Of a DNA stretch of 64,000 nucleotides, positions 50,657 through 60,090 are shown piece after piece (position 1 is the first letter of the stretch; every line of letters starts with the position of its first letter). The notes under the pieces were generated by a model, which ran no database searches, had not been told where the DNA came from, and worked only from the letters and a program-made list of their open reading frames with translations. Position numbers and translations under genes: made by a program. Origin of the DNA: WTGA01 sp965214055 (GTDB lineage: Bacteria; Pseudomonadota; Gammaproteobacteria; Arenicellales; Poriferihabitantaceae); assembly GCA_965214055.1 (NCBI GenBank), contig OZ243931.1, positions 2,294,001-2,358,000 of the forward strand, read 5' to 3'.

Positions 50657-51442
50657 ATGAATGAATGGATCAACCTCGGTAAATATCCGTTTTATGGTTC
50701 GGATGAATCGCTGAAAGATGAATTGATTGCTGATTGCCGGCAAGTCTATCTGCGAACCGGCATCTGTGAACTCCCGGAATTCATCCTTCCGTCAGCGCTT
50801 GATCTTTTGGCCGAAGACGCGAACCAGTGTATAAAGAGCGCCTATTTTTGCGACAATTCCCACAATGCCTACCTGGGCACATCCGACCCCCGCAAAGCTT
50901 CTGGCTCCGTGGAAAATACCATGGAGAAAACCGTTGTGGGCTCCATCCCCTATGACCGGGTGGACCCCGGGTCGCTGCTCAACCAAATCTATCTTTGGGA
51001 CCCCCTGAAGGATTTCATAGGCGGTGTATTGGATAAATCCCCCTTTTATCGATTCGCGGACCCAATGGGGGCGTGTTCCATTAACGTTTTTGTGGAGGGA
51101 GGCGAGCATGGATGGCATTTCGATGAGTCTGAGTACTCCGTAACACTGATGCTCCAGTCCCCCTGCGAGGGCGGGGAATTCGAATATGTGCCCTTGATCC
51201 GGGGATTGGAAAACGAGGAATCCACGGTCGGCGAGGTGTTGCGTGGCAAGCGAAGAGACGTTCGCAACCTGCCATTTGTACCCGGGACCCTGTTGATATT
51301 TGCGGGCAGGCAAACACTGCACCGGGTGACCCGGGTTTCAGGACCCACACCCAGGCTGGTTCCCGTTCTGTGTTTTGCTGAAGAACCCGGGAGGGTGAAC
51401 AGTGAAAAGGTGAGGAAGCTGTTCTGGGGCAGGGCAACCTGA
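50657..51442 (+). CDS. 2OG-Fe(II) oxygenase family protein
   Basis: A 261-aa jelly-roll oxygenase. Probable iron ligands are His154 and Asp156 (GWHFDESEYSVTLML) and His222 (QTLHRVTRV); Arg233 (PTPRLVPVLCF) would bind 2-oxoglutarate. The domain fits HalD/ArpA-like amino-acid oxygenases in layout (long N-terminal helix part, then FADPMGACSINVFVEGGE). An upstream ATG at 50603 overlaps the methyltransferase stop and would add 18 residues; the start at 50657 begins at the conserved part. It is co-transcribed with the methyltransferase, so both probably modify the same small molecule. Confidence 0.83.
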   Translation: MNEWINLGKYPFYGSDESLKDELIADCRQVYLRTGICELPEFILPSALDLLAEDANQCIKSAYFCDNSHNAYLGTSDPRKASGSVENTMEKTVVGSIPYDRVDPGSLLNQIYLWDPLKDFIGGVLDKSPFYRFADPMGACSINVFVEGGEHGWHFDESEYSVTLMLQSPCEGGEFEYVPLIRGLENEESTVGEVLRGKRRDVRNLPFVPGTLLIFAGRQTLHRVTRVSGPTPRLVPVLCFAEEPGRVNSEKVRKLFWGRAT

Positions 51443-51632
51443 ATCCCAGGACCCCGGAGGTTTGGATAACGGGCAGAATGCCCGGGTCCCATGGGTGCAA
51501 AACGCGAAGCCAGCCCAGGTTTTCCACCCGCATCCATGTTGCAGCGCACTGCCCGGTCCTTTTTCCGGAAACAGGGCCGGGCCGGATGGAAGGGAAAGGG
51601 CCGCAGCGGAAAACCGGAGTTCCCGGAACAGC

Positions 51633-52775
51633 CTATTGAGGGTGGATGGTTGAAAAGGCGGGCTGGTCATTGGTGTGGCAGTGCGCCCCCCCACCCTGAT
51701 GCCACGAACCGAGCATTTCGATTATATGCACGTCGCGGCCCGGAAAGTAGGATTCAATGCGCTGTTTGGCGCTGGCGTCCGTATCCGGATTGTCAAACCC
51801 CACGGCAATGACAAATCCGTTTCCGACGATCCAGTTCATATAGTTGGCGTCATAAGTGGTCCCTTCGTGGGTACCAACCCCTTCAATGGGGTGTCGAATC
51901 ACGTCAAATCCGGCTTCTTCCATGGTTTGTGCGGCGTCATCGAATATTTTGTCGTTCTTTCCATCTCCGGGTTTGCACAGGGAAGCGTTCGTGCACCTCG
52001 GAACGACCACGGTGGTTGGATTGATAAACCGGGCAATGCCATCGATATGCCCATTGGTCAGGTCGCCTTCAGGCACGCCCTGCACAAAGACCACTTTGCT
52101 CACGCCAAAGTACTTCTTTAAATCCTTCTTCGCCTGTTCGCGACGATAGCCGGGATTTCTCCGCGGGTCCCCGAGAGTGCTCCAGTTCAGGAGCACCGTA
52201 TCCACCCCGTTGAATTCCAGGTTCCCTCTTTCGTGGACGATATTCACGCGGTCCACGGGCATGTTCAGGAATTTTCCCACTTCATCCGGGATGGCATTGT
52301 CCTGGGCAAACGGGACCTCCGGGCCAAATGCTCCGCCCCAGGCATTGAACTGCCAGTTCTGAATGCGCATTTCCCCGTCCTGGACGACATAGACCGGCCC
52401 GTTATCCCGCATCCACGCACCGTCATTCCGGATTTTGTGCCACACAATATTGTCATGGCCCGGGTTGCCCCCTGCAGAGCGGATTGCGGTTTCGGCATCC
52501 CTTCGAATCCTGCCATTGTCATGAATGATGTGGAGGGTCTGATAGCGGATGATCACAGTGGCCATTTTCCCGAACGCGGTTTCATATGCCTTTTCGTATT
52601 TCCCGGGCCATTGCAGCCAAATGGCTTCCTGAGGTTCCCACTCCGCAGGGACCCTGGTTTCATGGCGTGTTTCATCGTCTGCCATCATAATTTCCGAATG
52701 CAAAACAGGCAGGGACAGGGTCATCACGAGTGCAGGCATCCAGGTCCACGGAGACCGGGGTCCCATCGCATTCAT
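51633..52775 (-). CDS. aguA: Agmatine deiminase / peptidylarginine-deiminase-like, exported
   Basis: A 380-aa guanidino-group hydrolase. The catalytic Cys366 is in GGGAHCHTNDQP, with earlier conserved pieces EWEPQEAIWLQWP, NDGAWMRDNGPVYVV and GNLEFNGVDTVLLN. It differs from cytosolic agmatine deiminase in having an N-terminal signal peptide (about 1-28, ALVMTLSLPVLHS), so it is probably periplasmic or secreted. The family converts agmatine to N-carbamoylputrescine and ammonia. It follows the esterase gene by 49 bp and may be the last gene of the long leftward run. No aguB or putrescine genes are adjacent. Confidence 0.85.
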   Translation of the reverse strand: MNAMGPRSPWTWMPALVMTLSLPVLHSEIMMADDETRHETRVPAEWEPQEAIWLQWPGKYEKAYETAFGKMATVIIRYQTLHIIHDNGRIRRDAETAIRSAGGNPGHDNIVWHKIRNDGAWMRDNGPVYVVQDGEMRIQNWQFNAWGGAFGPEVPFAQDNAIPDEVGKFLNMPVDRVNIVHERGNLEFNGVDTVLLNWSTLGDPRRNPGYRREQAKKDLKKYFGVSKVVFVQGVPEGDLTNGHIDGIARFINPTTVVVPRCTNASLCKPGDGKNDKIFDDAAQTMEEAGFDVIRHPIEGVGTHEGTTYDANYMNWIVGNGFVIAVGFDNPDTDASAKQRIESYFPGRDVHIIEMLGSWHQGGGAHCHTNDQPAFSTIHPQ

Positions 52776-52824
52776 ACCCCCGTGGATGAGTCAACGGACC
52801 GTGAAGGGAGGCGGATGTCCGACA

Positions 52825-53787
52825 TTACCCTGCTGCCGACTTCCCGTTGCAATGCCGGGCCAGAAATTGACAGATTTCCGCGAGGGATTGGTCGGCTTCC
52901 GGTATCTGCGGGTAATACTCAAAGACATGCCACATGTTCTCCCATACACGGAAATCGACCTGGACCCCCGAGGCCCGCAGCCTGGATACGAGCCGCACGC
53001 ATGTGCTCAGCAGCAGGTCCCGGGTCCCACTGGTAACCATCATCGGTGGAAATGACTCATCGTATTGCCCGCGCAGCGGTGAAAGGCCTGGATGGTCAAC
53101 CGGCCATTTTCCCGCAAACAGTTCAGCGCCGACCCTGGCGTAAGCGGTTAACAGGGTGGGGTCCCGACCGTCGTTGAAATCAAAGGAATCCCCCTGGTTG
53201 GTCAAATCCGCCCATGGAGACAGCAGTGCACAGGCTTTGGGCATGGTCAGGGTATTCTCCCTGATCCAAAGAAGGAGTTGCAAAGCGAGGTTGCCTCCTG
53301 CGGATTCACCGGCGAGTAAAATGCTGCGAACATCCCTCTCGCCAAGGAGTTCCCGGTAGACCGACTGGCCGTCTTCGATGGCGGCCGGGTACGGGTTTTC
53401 CGGTGCCAGCCGGTAATCGGGAGAAATTACGGTGATATTCAACCGATGTGACAGGGTCACGGTAATGGGCAGATCCTCTTCTGGACTGCCCTGGAGATAG
53501 CCTCCCCCAAAAAAATACAGCAACCGGGCTCCCCCGCGGGTTTTCTCCAGTGCTTCGGGAGAGATGGACAGACATCGGACGCCGCCGATCTTCACACTGC
53601 CAATGACCGGACGGAAACGTTCCAGGACCTGGTCGATGGCCGGCTGGCAGGCCTCCCGGGTTTCCTGCCGCAGGGTGACGATATTTTTTCGGGGGTTGTC
53701 CTGATACGGTTCAACCGGCAGGTTCTCTTTCAGAAACTGCTTTGCTTCGGGACTGATCCCTACCGGTGCCGGGGAATGGGTGCTCAT
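52825..53787 (-). CDS. Alpha/beta hydrolase, HSL-type esterase
   Basis: A 320-aa hydrolase. The nucleophile is Ser162 in GESAGG, with the acid in TSGTRDLLL and the histidine in NMWHVFEYY near the C-terminus. The oxyanion motif, usually HGGG, reads FGGG (93-96), so His is replaced by Phe; the glycines that hold the oxyanion are kept. Start ATG overlaps the DUF2889 stop as ATGA, fixing it at 53787. Family members hydrolyse short-chain esters; the substrate is unknown. Confidence 0.87.
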   Translation of the reverse strand: MSTHSPAPVGISPEAKQFLKENLPVEPYQDNPRKNIVTLRQETREACQPAIDQVLERFRPVIGSVKIGGVRCLSISPEALEKTRGGARLLYFFGGGYLQGSPEEDLPITVTLSHRLNITVISPDYRLAPENPYPAAIEDGQSVYRELLGERDVRSILLAGESAGGNLALQLLLWIRENTLTMPKACALLSPWADLTNQGDSFDFNDGRDPTLLTAYARVGAELFAGKWPVDHPGLSPLRGQYDESFPPMMVTSGTRDLLLSTCVRLVSRLRASGVQVDFRVWENMWHVFEYYPQIPEADQSLAEICQFLARHCNGKSAAG

Positions 53788-54416
53788 TGTGGTTTCACGG
53801 GTTCCTTGCAAGGACCCCTGCCGTGCAATGATCCCGGTTTCCGGGAATCCCCGGTTTGTCCGTGTTCATAAAACTGCGGCCACATGACCTTGACGACCGC
53901 GCTGTCACGGGCCAGGGCATGGCACTGGTCCAGGATGGGAGGCGCACTGCGCTTCGATTTGCTCTTTTCCTGTCTTTCAAGGGCCTGATGCATGGTCTGG
54001 TAGGCGGTGGTGGAGACAGGGCCCAGCAGTTCGGTAAGGTGGGTGCAACTGTCCGTATTCGGGATACGTTTTCGCACTTCCCTCATCCATCCGGGTTGTA
54101 TCCGAAGACCGGTGAGTCGTGTCAGATATTCCATTGCCCGGGGACAGATTTGAAAGGGAGTGAATGGCATCTGTGCCCGGATATCAACAAGGGTCATGTC
54201 CAGGTCCAGGGTGACCACCAGAACCATCCTGTGAATGGGTTCCCCGGGGGGTATTTCACCCCGTTCGTGATTGAAAAACCCGATCGTTTTGGTGTCGGTA
54301 AGGGTCGCCTCGATATCCCACAATCCGTCGGAACGTTGGTAGCCTTCGCAACGGATATCCCGCACATGCAGTTTTGTGCGGACCAGTCCACCGCCGGAGG
54401 GGTCAGGTTGGCTCAT
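53784..54416 (-). CDS. DUF2889 family protein
   Basis: A 210-aa protein of the DUF2889 family. The typical opening is RTKLHVRDIRCEGYQRSDGLWDIEATLTDTK, followed by GEPIHRMVLVVTLDLDMTLVDI and a C-terminal segment with the LLGPVSTTAYQT motif. Function unknown; the gene is repeatedly found beside thioesterases and aromatic- or acyl-CoA catabolic genes. ATG 54416 overlaps the thioesterase stop by four bases, which settles the start although the frame is open further upstream. The tail contains a long charged, low-complexity end. Confidence 0.82.
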   Translation of the reverse strand: MSQPDPSGGGLVRTKLHVRDIRCEGYQRSDGLWDIEATLTDTKTIGFFNHERGEIPPGEPIHRMVLVVTLDLDMTLVDIRAQMPFTPFQICPRAMEYLTRLTGLRIQPGWMREVRKRIPNTDSCTHLTELLGPVSTTAYQTMHQALERQEKSKSKRSAPPILDQCHALARDSAVVKVMWPQFYEHGQTGDSRKPGSLHGRGPCKEPVKPQ

Positions 54417-54829
54417 GGCGATGGATAGGTAATCAACTGGGTACAGCGGAACTCCCCGATGGTTCTGCCGCTGTGGACATCGATCACATCCGCGTCCCAG
54501 ACCTGGGTTGTTCTCCCCCGATGGATACATCTGGCGGTTGAGCGCAGGACCCCGGATTGTGTGCTGCCAATGAAATTGCATTTGAGTTCGATGGTTGTGA
54601 ACCCGTTTGCCCCCTCAGGGAGGTTTGAATAACAGCCGTAGCCGGCAGCCGTGTCCGCAAGGGCGACTACGCTCCCGCCATGAATGAATGTATTCAGGTT
54701 CATGTGCCGGGTCTGGACAGTCATTTCAGCGATGGAGTAATCGCTGCCGATTTCAATGGATTCAATTCCCAGAATGCCTGGCAGATTGCCTTCATCCTGC
54801 TGATTCAACCATGCTGGAGTGGGTTTCAT
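54413..54829 (-). CDS. PaaI-type hotdog thioesterase
   Basis: A 138-aa hotdog-fold protein. HGGSVVALADTAAGYGCYSNLPEG is the helix-and-active-loop part of the PaaI group, with Asp in ADTAAG as the likely catalytic acid. PaaI enzymes hydrolyse acyl- or phenylacetyl-type CoA thioesters. Both ends are translationally coupled by ATGA: its start overlaps the HAD stop, and its stop overlaps the DUF2889 start. Confidence 0.87.
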   Translation of the reverse strand: MKPTPAWLNQQDEGNLPGILGIESIEIGSDYSIAEMTVQTRHMNLNTFIHGGSVVALADTAAGYGCYSNLPEGANGFTTIELKCNFIGSTQSGVLRSTARCIHRGRTTQVWDADVIDVHSGRTIGEFRCTQLITYPSP

Positions 54830-55509
54830 GGCTGTGGGGAAGCAATGGAGTCAGCCAGCCTGTCCAGTGAATCCAGTATCACTGTGGGCGAAAATTCCCA
54901 GGGGTCCAGAACCACTGCAGTAGAACGCTGTATCCAGGCGGCCTGCATGCCAATGGCCACGGCACCGATGACATCAAACCCATTGCTCGAAACCAGCCAG
55001 GTGTTCCCGGCAATGGAATGGGTGGTTTTGAGAAAATGATGGTAAACCTCCGGATTCGGTTTGAATGTTTTGATCTCGTCGACACTGACGACCCCCGCAA
55101 AATACTTCCGTATTCCGGCATTTTCCAGAACGGTTTCCACCGCTTCGGCCTGACCGTTGGAAAATGCAAACAATTCATGACCCGCATCCTTCATGACAGA
55201 CAGTCCGCTCTCGGCGTCCTCAAAAGCGGGCAGGGTATCGTAAGCGGCGATCAGTTTCTCCTTCTGATCATCCCGCAAGGCGTGTTTCAGGGTTTCCGCC
55301 GTATGGTCCAGTGCCTGCCGGGTACAGATTCCGAAATCCAGATACCTGCGCATGGCCCCCCGGCGGAATGTGTATTCCAGTTGTTTCTCCCTCCAGGTCC
55401 GGGAAAACCCCGGGGCATGTTCTGCTCCAATCATTTTTTCCAGTTCACCGATGACCCCGTGTGTGTCGATCAAGGTGCCATAGACGTCAAATCCAATTGT
55501 CATATTCAT
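54826..55509 (-). CDS. HAD superfamily hydrolase, haloacid dehalogenase type II
   Basis: A 227-aa HAD protein. The nucleophile Asp is in GFDVYGTLIDTHG near the start; the Ser motif is LFAFSNGQAEAVE and the Lys motif SVDEIKTFKPNPEVYHH, followed by SSNGFDVIGAVAIGM. This is the L-2-haloacid dehalogenase (type II) pattern, but many such proteins are housekeeping phosphatases. It begins 65 bp after HMG-CoA lyase in the same direction. The exact Met among residues 1, 5 or 7 of the frame is uncertain; 55509 has GGGGA nearby. Confidence 0.85.
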   Translation of the reverse strand: MNMTIGFDVYGTLIDTHGVIGELEKMIGAEHAPGFSRTWREKQLEYTFRRGAMRRYLDFGICTRQALDHTAETLKHALRDDQKEKLIAAYDTLPAFEDAESGLSVMKDAGHELFAFSNGQAEAVETVLENAGIRKYFAGVVSVDEIKTFKPNPEVYHHFLKTTHSIAGNTWLVSSNGFDVIGAVAIGMQAAWIQRSTAVVLDPWEFSPTVILDSLDRLADSIASPQP

Positions 55510-55574
55510 GTCGGTCCCCATGTGGTTCAGTCAGGCCGGCGAAGGTCCGGGTACATTCTGTATCGTCCTCGACA

Positions 55575-56465
55575 TCATGGCATTGCCCGGTTTACCCTGG
55601 ACATTACCGGACGATTCAGGATTGTACAGATATTCCGTCCCGTTTGAACCAGTTTTGCCAGGTCAACCCCGTGCCGGATCCCCAGTCCATTCAGCATATA
55701 CACCACATCTTCGGTGGCAACATTGCCGCTGGCACCGTGTGCGTACGGGCAGCCTCCCAGCCCGGCCACGGAGCTGTCGATGACGGACACTCCCGCCTGT
55801 AACGCCGCATAAATATTCGCCAGTGCCTGGCCATAGGTATCATGGAAATGCACGGCCAACCGGTTCCGGCTGATGCGTCCTACCAGTGTCTCGATGAGTT
55901 CTCCGGTTTTGCCGGGAGTGCCGGTACCAATCGTATCACCAAGGGAGATTTCATGGCACCCGAGTTCGATGAGCTGGACCGCAATATCTGCTACTGTGGA
56001 GGCCGGGACATCGCCTTCGTACGGGCAGCCCATAACGCAGGAGATATACCCCCGAATGGTTACGCCGTTGTCCTGTGCCCCGGTGCAGACCTTCCGGTAT
56101 CGGCGAATGCTTTCATGAATTCCGCAGTTGATGTTTTTTTGGCTGAACGTTTCGGATGCCGCGGCGAAGACCGCAATATCCCTGGCACCCGCCGCCAGGG
56201 CATCTTCCAGTCCCCGGGCATTGGGCACCAGGACCGGAAAACGGCTCCCCCCCTCCAGGGGCAGGCGTGCCAGCACCTGGGCCGTCCCCCTCATTTGGGG
56301 GACCCATTCGGGGTGGACGAAACTTCCCCCTTCAATGTGTTTCAACCCGCAGGAGTGCAGGGAAAGAATGAATTCTGCACGGGCTTCAGGGGACAATGCC
56401 GACGATTCGTTCTGGAGACCGTCCCGGGGGCCCACTTCCACGATTCGTACAGATTCCGGTATCAT
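55575..56465 (-). CDS. mvaB: Hydroxymethylglutaryl-CoA lyase
   Basis: A 296-aa TIM-barrel lyase with the N-terminal EVGPRDGLQNE (10-20), the metal His-x-His in LAVHFHDTYGQA, and the cysteine-loop signature GLGGCPYAHGASGN. It cleaves HMG-CoA to acetoacetate and acetyl-CoA, the last step of leucine breakdown. Its start overlaps the end of the biotin-carboxylase subunit gene (TGATG), so it is in the same operon. Equivalent to liuE of the liu nomenclature. Confidence 0.95.
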   Translation of the reverse strand: MIPESVRIVEVGPRDGLQNESSALSPEARAEFILSLHSCGLKHIEGGSFVHPEWVPQMRGTAQVLARLPLEGGSRFPVLVPNARGLEDALAAGARDIAVFAAASETFSQKNINCGIHESIRRYRKVCTGAQDNGVTIRGYISCVMGCPYEGDVPASTVADIAVQLIELGCHEISLGDTIGTGTPGKTGELIETLVGRISRNRLAVHFHDTYGQALANIYAALQAGVSVIDSSVAGLGGCPYAHGASGNVATEDVVYMLNGLGIRHGVDLAKLVQTGRNICTILNRPVMSRVNRAMP

Positions 56466-58456
56466 CAGCGGATCTCCAGCAATGCCTGTCCTTCGGTCAC
56501 CTGGTCTCCCTCGGCAAAGTGGATGGAACGCACCTTTCCAGGACGGGGAGCCCGGATCTGATGTTCCATTTTCATGGCTTCGATGATCATCACCGGTTCG
56601 CCTTCCTTCACCGTTTGTCCTTCCTCCACCGAAATGGAGACCACGGAACCCGGCATGGGAGCATTCAGTGAATTGGCAGAATGGACGGTGGAGGGCCCAC
56701 CGAGGCGCCGGTCAAGATGTGTAAACCGGTAGTGTTCATTCCGGTGGCGAAGAAACAGGACGGAACCCGCTGTCGCCATGACCCCGGTGAATTTCTCCCC
56801 GGCGGTGTGCAGGCTGATCCGGTGTGCAGTGATCTCCGGCAGCCGGGCTTCCACCCTTTCTTCGGGGAGATGGAAAAGCAATCCCCCTGAATGGCTCGAA
56901 ATCCCCACCGTATGGCTTTCGGAACGATGTTCAAGCACGACGGAAAGATTCCTTTTCAGTCCGTTGTGCCAGAGATCGTTTTTTTTCCAGGGGGACCAGC
57001 GGTCGCAATGGCCCGGGTCGGGGAAGGGGTCCGGTGGGTTCTTTGCGAAGAGGAAATAACTGCCGGCCAGCATGAGAGCACGGTTGAAATAGCGCCGGGA
57101 CCCGGCCAGCAGTTCTTCCATGTGATTTTCCACAAAACGTGTGTGGTAGTTTCCATTTTTGAAAGCGCTGTGATGGACCAGGCGCTGGAGGAAGGGAATA
57201 TTGTTGTCCAGGCCAAGAACATGGTAGTCCTGGAGTGCCTTTTCGATGCCGGAAACGGCTTCATGGCGTGTCAAGGCCCATACAATCAGTTTGGCAATCA
57301 TGGGGTCGTAATAAACGCTGATTTCATCACCGGACTGCACCCCCGTATCCACCCGGGTGCCGGCATTCGTTTCGGGTTGCTCGAGGTAGTGCACTTTGCC
57401 CGGGGCGGGCAGGAACCCCTGTTCCGGGCTTTCCGCATAGATGCGTGCTTCGATGGCGTGTCCGGACAGGGAAATTTCGGACTGTTCACGGGGCAGGGGA
57501 TGGTCGGCGGCGACTCGAATCTGCCATTCCACCAGGTCCAGGCCCGTTACCATCTCTGTCACCGGGTGTTCCACCTGCAGGCGGGTGTTCATCTCCATGA
57601 AATAAAAGGAATGATCCGGCGCAAGGAGAAATTCCACGGTGCCCGCGCCGACATAGCGGATGGCTTCGGCGCAGGCAATGGCGGCTTCCGTCATATCCCT
57701 GCGCAGGGACCCGGTCATGCCGGCTGCAGGGGATTCTTCAATGATTTTCTGGTTTCGGCGCTGCAAGGAGCACTCTCTTTCAAACAGGTGGACCCGGTTG
57801 CCGTGCCGGTCCCCGAATATCTGGATTTCAATATGGCGGGCCTGGGCCAGGTATTTCTCCAGGATCACCCGTTCATCCCCAAATGCAGACCGGCTTTCCC
57901 GTTGAACGGCTCCGAGTGATCCGGCAAAATCTTCCGGTTTCCCGACCCTGCGCATTCCTTTCCCGCCGCCTCCCGAAACGGCCTTGATCAAAAGCGGGAA
58001 CCCGATGTTCCCGGCTTCCCGGATTAACGCCGGCCCCGACTGGTCCGGGCCGTCATATCCGGCCAGGACCGGCACGCCGGCCCCGGCCATGCATTGCCTG
58101 GCGGCACTTTTCGAACCCATGATTCGTATCGACCGGGGGGCCGGGCCGATGAACGTGATGTCGTTGCGGGCGCAGATTTCAGCAAATTCGGCATTCTCTG
58201 AAAGAAACCCATACCCCGGATGGATGGCCGTGGCGCCGCTTTGTTCTGCCGCCTGGAGTATTTTCCCGGCGTCCAGGTAGGATTCCAGTGCGGTTGCGCC
58301 GCCGATGGAGACGGATTCCGTGCACCGTTTGACGTGGAGGGCATTGCGGTCGATATCGGAATAAACGGCAACCGTCGGGATTCCCATCTGTCTTGCGGTC
58401 CGGGCCACACGGCAGGCGATTTCCCCCCGATTGGCGATGAGCAGTTTTTCAAACAC
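56465..58456 (-). CDS. mccA: 3-methylcrotonyl-CoA carboxylase, biotin-containing alpha subunit
   Basis: A 663-aa protein with biotin carboxylase domains (ATP-grasp, GGGGKGMR near 167-174; NTRLQVEHPVTEMVTG) and a C-terminal biotinyl domain with the EAMKMEH lysine. Between them lies a short middle domain. The enzyme carboxylates methylcrotonyl-CoA to methylglutaconyl-CoA. Identification as MCC rather than acetyl- or propionyl-CoA carboxylase rests on position between mccB, mvaB and an isovaleryl-CoA dehydrogenase. It follows mccB by two bases. Confidence 0.93.
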   Translation of the reverse strand: MFEKLLIANRGEIACRVARTARQMGIPTVAVYSDIDRNALHVKRCTESVSIGGATALESYLDAGKILQAAEQSGATAIHPGYGFLSENAEFAEICARNDITFIGPAPRSIRIMGSKSAARQCMAGAGVPVLAGYDGPDQSGPALIREAGNIGFPLLIKAVSGGGGKGMRRVGKPEDFAGSLGAVQRESRSAFGDERVILEKYLAQARHIEIQIFGDRHGNRVHLFERECSLQRRNQKIIEESPAAGMTGSLRRDMTEAAIACAEAIRYVGAGTVEFLLAPDHSFYFMEMNTRLQVEHPVTEMVTGLDLVEWQIRVAADHPLPREQSEISLSGHAIEARIYAESPEQGFLPAPGKVHYLEQPETNAGTRVDTGVQSGDEISVYYDPMIAKLIVWALTRHEAVSGIEKALQDYHVLGLDNNIPFLQRLVHHSAFKNGNYHTRFVENHMEELLAGSRRYFNRALMLAGSYFLFAKNPPDPFPDPGHCDRWSPWKKNDLWHNGLKRNLSVVLEHRSESHTVGISSHSGGLLFHLPEERVEARLPEITAHRISLHTAGEKFTGVMATAGSVLFLRHRNEHYRFTHLDRRLGGPSTVHSANSLNAPMPGSVVSISVEEGQTVKEGEPVMIIEAMKMEHQIRAPRPGKVRSIHFAEGDQVTEGQALLEIR

Positions 58457-58458
58457 CT

Positions 58459-60066
58459 CTACATCCTGAAGACACCGAACCGGGTATCCCCGATAGCGGC
58501 ATTGAGGGAGGCGGACAAGCCCAGGGCAAGCACCCTGCGGGTGTCCGCGGGGTCGATGATGCCGTCATCCCATAACCGGGCACTGGCATAGTAGGGGTGG
58601 CCCTGGGTTTCGTACTGGGCCTGGATCGTCGCCTTGAATTCGTCCTGTTCCGCCGCCCCCCAGGATTCTCCGTTTCCGGCCATGGCATCCGACTTGACCT
58701 GTGCCAGTACATTGGCCGCCTGTTCTCCTCCCATGACTGAAATCCGGGCGTTCGGCCATGTCCAGACAAACCTGGCCCCGAAAGCACGTCCGCACATGGC
58801 GTAATTGCCGGCTCCAAAACTGCCGCCGATGATCACCGTAAATTTCGGGACCCGGGCATTGGCCACTGCGGTGACCATCTTGGCCCCATCCTTGGCAATG
58901 CCGCCCGCTTCGTATTTCTTCCCGACCATGAACCCGGTAATATTCTGCAAAAAGACCAAAGGGATTTTTCGTTGTGCGCACAATTCGATAAAGTGTGTGC
59001 CCTTGATCGCTGATTCGGAAAACAGAATGCCATTGTTGGCCAGTATCCCCACCGGATAGCCGTGTATATGGGCAAACCCGCAGACCAGTGTTGTGCCGAA
59101 ATGCAGTTTGAATTCATCCAGGTCACTGTGATCGGTGATCCGGGCAATAATCTCCCGAATCTCGAAAGGCTTGTGCCTGTCTGCCGGAATGAGGCCGTAT
59201 AACTGTTCGGCAGGGTACCGGGGTTCAGCCGGCTCCCGGCATTTCAGGTCAATGCGTTTGACCCGATTCAGGTTTCCAATGATTGTTCTGGCCATGCCAA
59301 GGGCCTGATAGTCATCGTTGGCAATATGGTCGACGACCCCGGATGCCTTGCCATGCACATCCGCCCCACCGAGTTCTTCGGCGCTGACTTCTTCGCCGGT
59401 GGCAGCCTTCACAAGGGGGGGACCCCCGAGAAAAATGGTTCCCTGGTTCCGTACGATGATGCTTTCATCGCACATCGCCGGAACATAGGCGCCGCCTGCG
59501 GTACAACTCCCCATGGTCACAGCGATCTGGGGAATACCCGCCGCGGACAGATTGGCCTGGTTGTAAAAGATTCTTCCAAAGTGCTCCCGGTCCGGGAAAA
59601 CCTCATCCTGCAGGGGCAGAAACGCCCCGCCGGAATCCACCAGGTAGATACACGGGAGGTTGTTTTCCAGGGCAATTTCCTGGGCACGCAGATGTTTCTT
59701 GACGGTAATCGGGAAATAGGTTCCCCCCTTGACGGTGGCATCGTTGGCGACAATCACGCATTCCGTGCTGCGGACACTGCCGATGCCGGTAATGATTCCT
59801 CCTGCTGACACGTCGGTGCCGTACATCCCCCATCCGGCGAACTGGGAGAACTCCAGAAAAGGGGTGCCGGGGTCGAGCAACTGGTTGATTCTCTCCCGGA
59901 CCAGCAGTTTGCCCCGGCCGGTATGTTTGTTCCGGGCATTTTTGTCCCCCCCCAGCGCGATCCGGCTCAGGTGTTGATGAAAATCATCCACCGCAGCATT
60001 CATTGCGGCCCGGTTGTCCAGGGTCGCCCGGGAATTCGGGTCAATGCAGGATTTCAGTTCGGCCAT
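58459..60066 (-). CDS. mccB: 3-methylcrotonyl-CoA carboxylase, carboxyltransferase beta subunit
   Basis: A 535-aa carboxyltransferase with two crotonase-like halves. MCC-type blocks include GKLLVRERINQLLDPGTPFLE, YLVDSGGAFLPLQDEVFPD, and FLQNITGFMVGKKYEAGGIAKDGAKMV. It receives CO2 from the biotin subunit. In the usual liu order a methylglutaconyl-CoA hydratase (liuC) lies between mccB and mccA, but here the two genes are two bases apart, so no hydratase fits. Confidence 0.95.
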   Translation of the reverse strand: MAELKSCIDPNSRATLDNRAAMNAAVDDFHQHLSRIALGGDKNARNKHTGRGKLLVRERINQLLDPGTPFLEFSQFAGWGMYGTDVSAGGIITGIGSVRSTECVIVANDATVKGGTYFPITVKKHLRAQEIALENNLPCIYLVDSGGAFLPLQDEVFPDREHFGRIFYNQANLSAAGIPQIAVTMGSCTAGGAYVPAMCDESIIVRNQGTIFLGGPPLVKAATGEEVSAEELGGADVHGKASGVVDHIANDDYQALGMARTIIGNLNRVKRIDLKCREPAEPRYPAEQLYGLIPADRHKPFEIREIIARITDHSDLDEFKLHFGTTLVCGFAHIHGYPVGILANNGILFSESAIKGTHFIELCAQRKIPLVFLQNITGFMVGKKYEAGGIAKDGAKMVTAVANARVPKFTVIIGGSFGAGNYAMCGRAFGARFVWTWPNARISVMGGEQAANVLAQVKSDAMAGNGESWGAAEQDEFKATIQAQYETQGHPYYASARLWDDGIIDPADTRRVLALGLSASLNAAIGDTRFGVFRM

Positions 60067-60090
60067 CGTCCAGGGGTCCTCGTAAGATGG

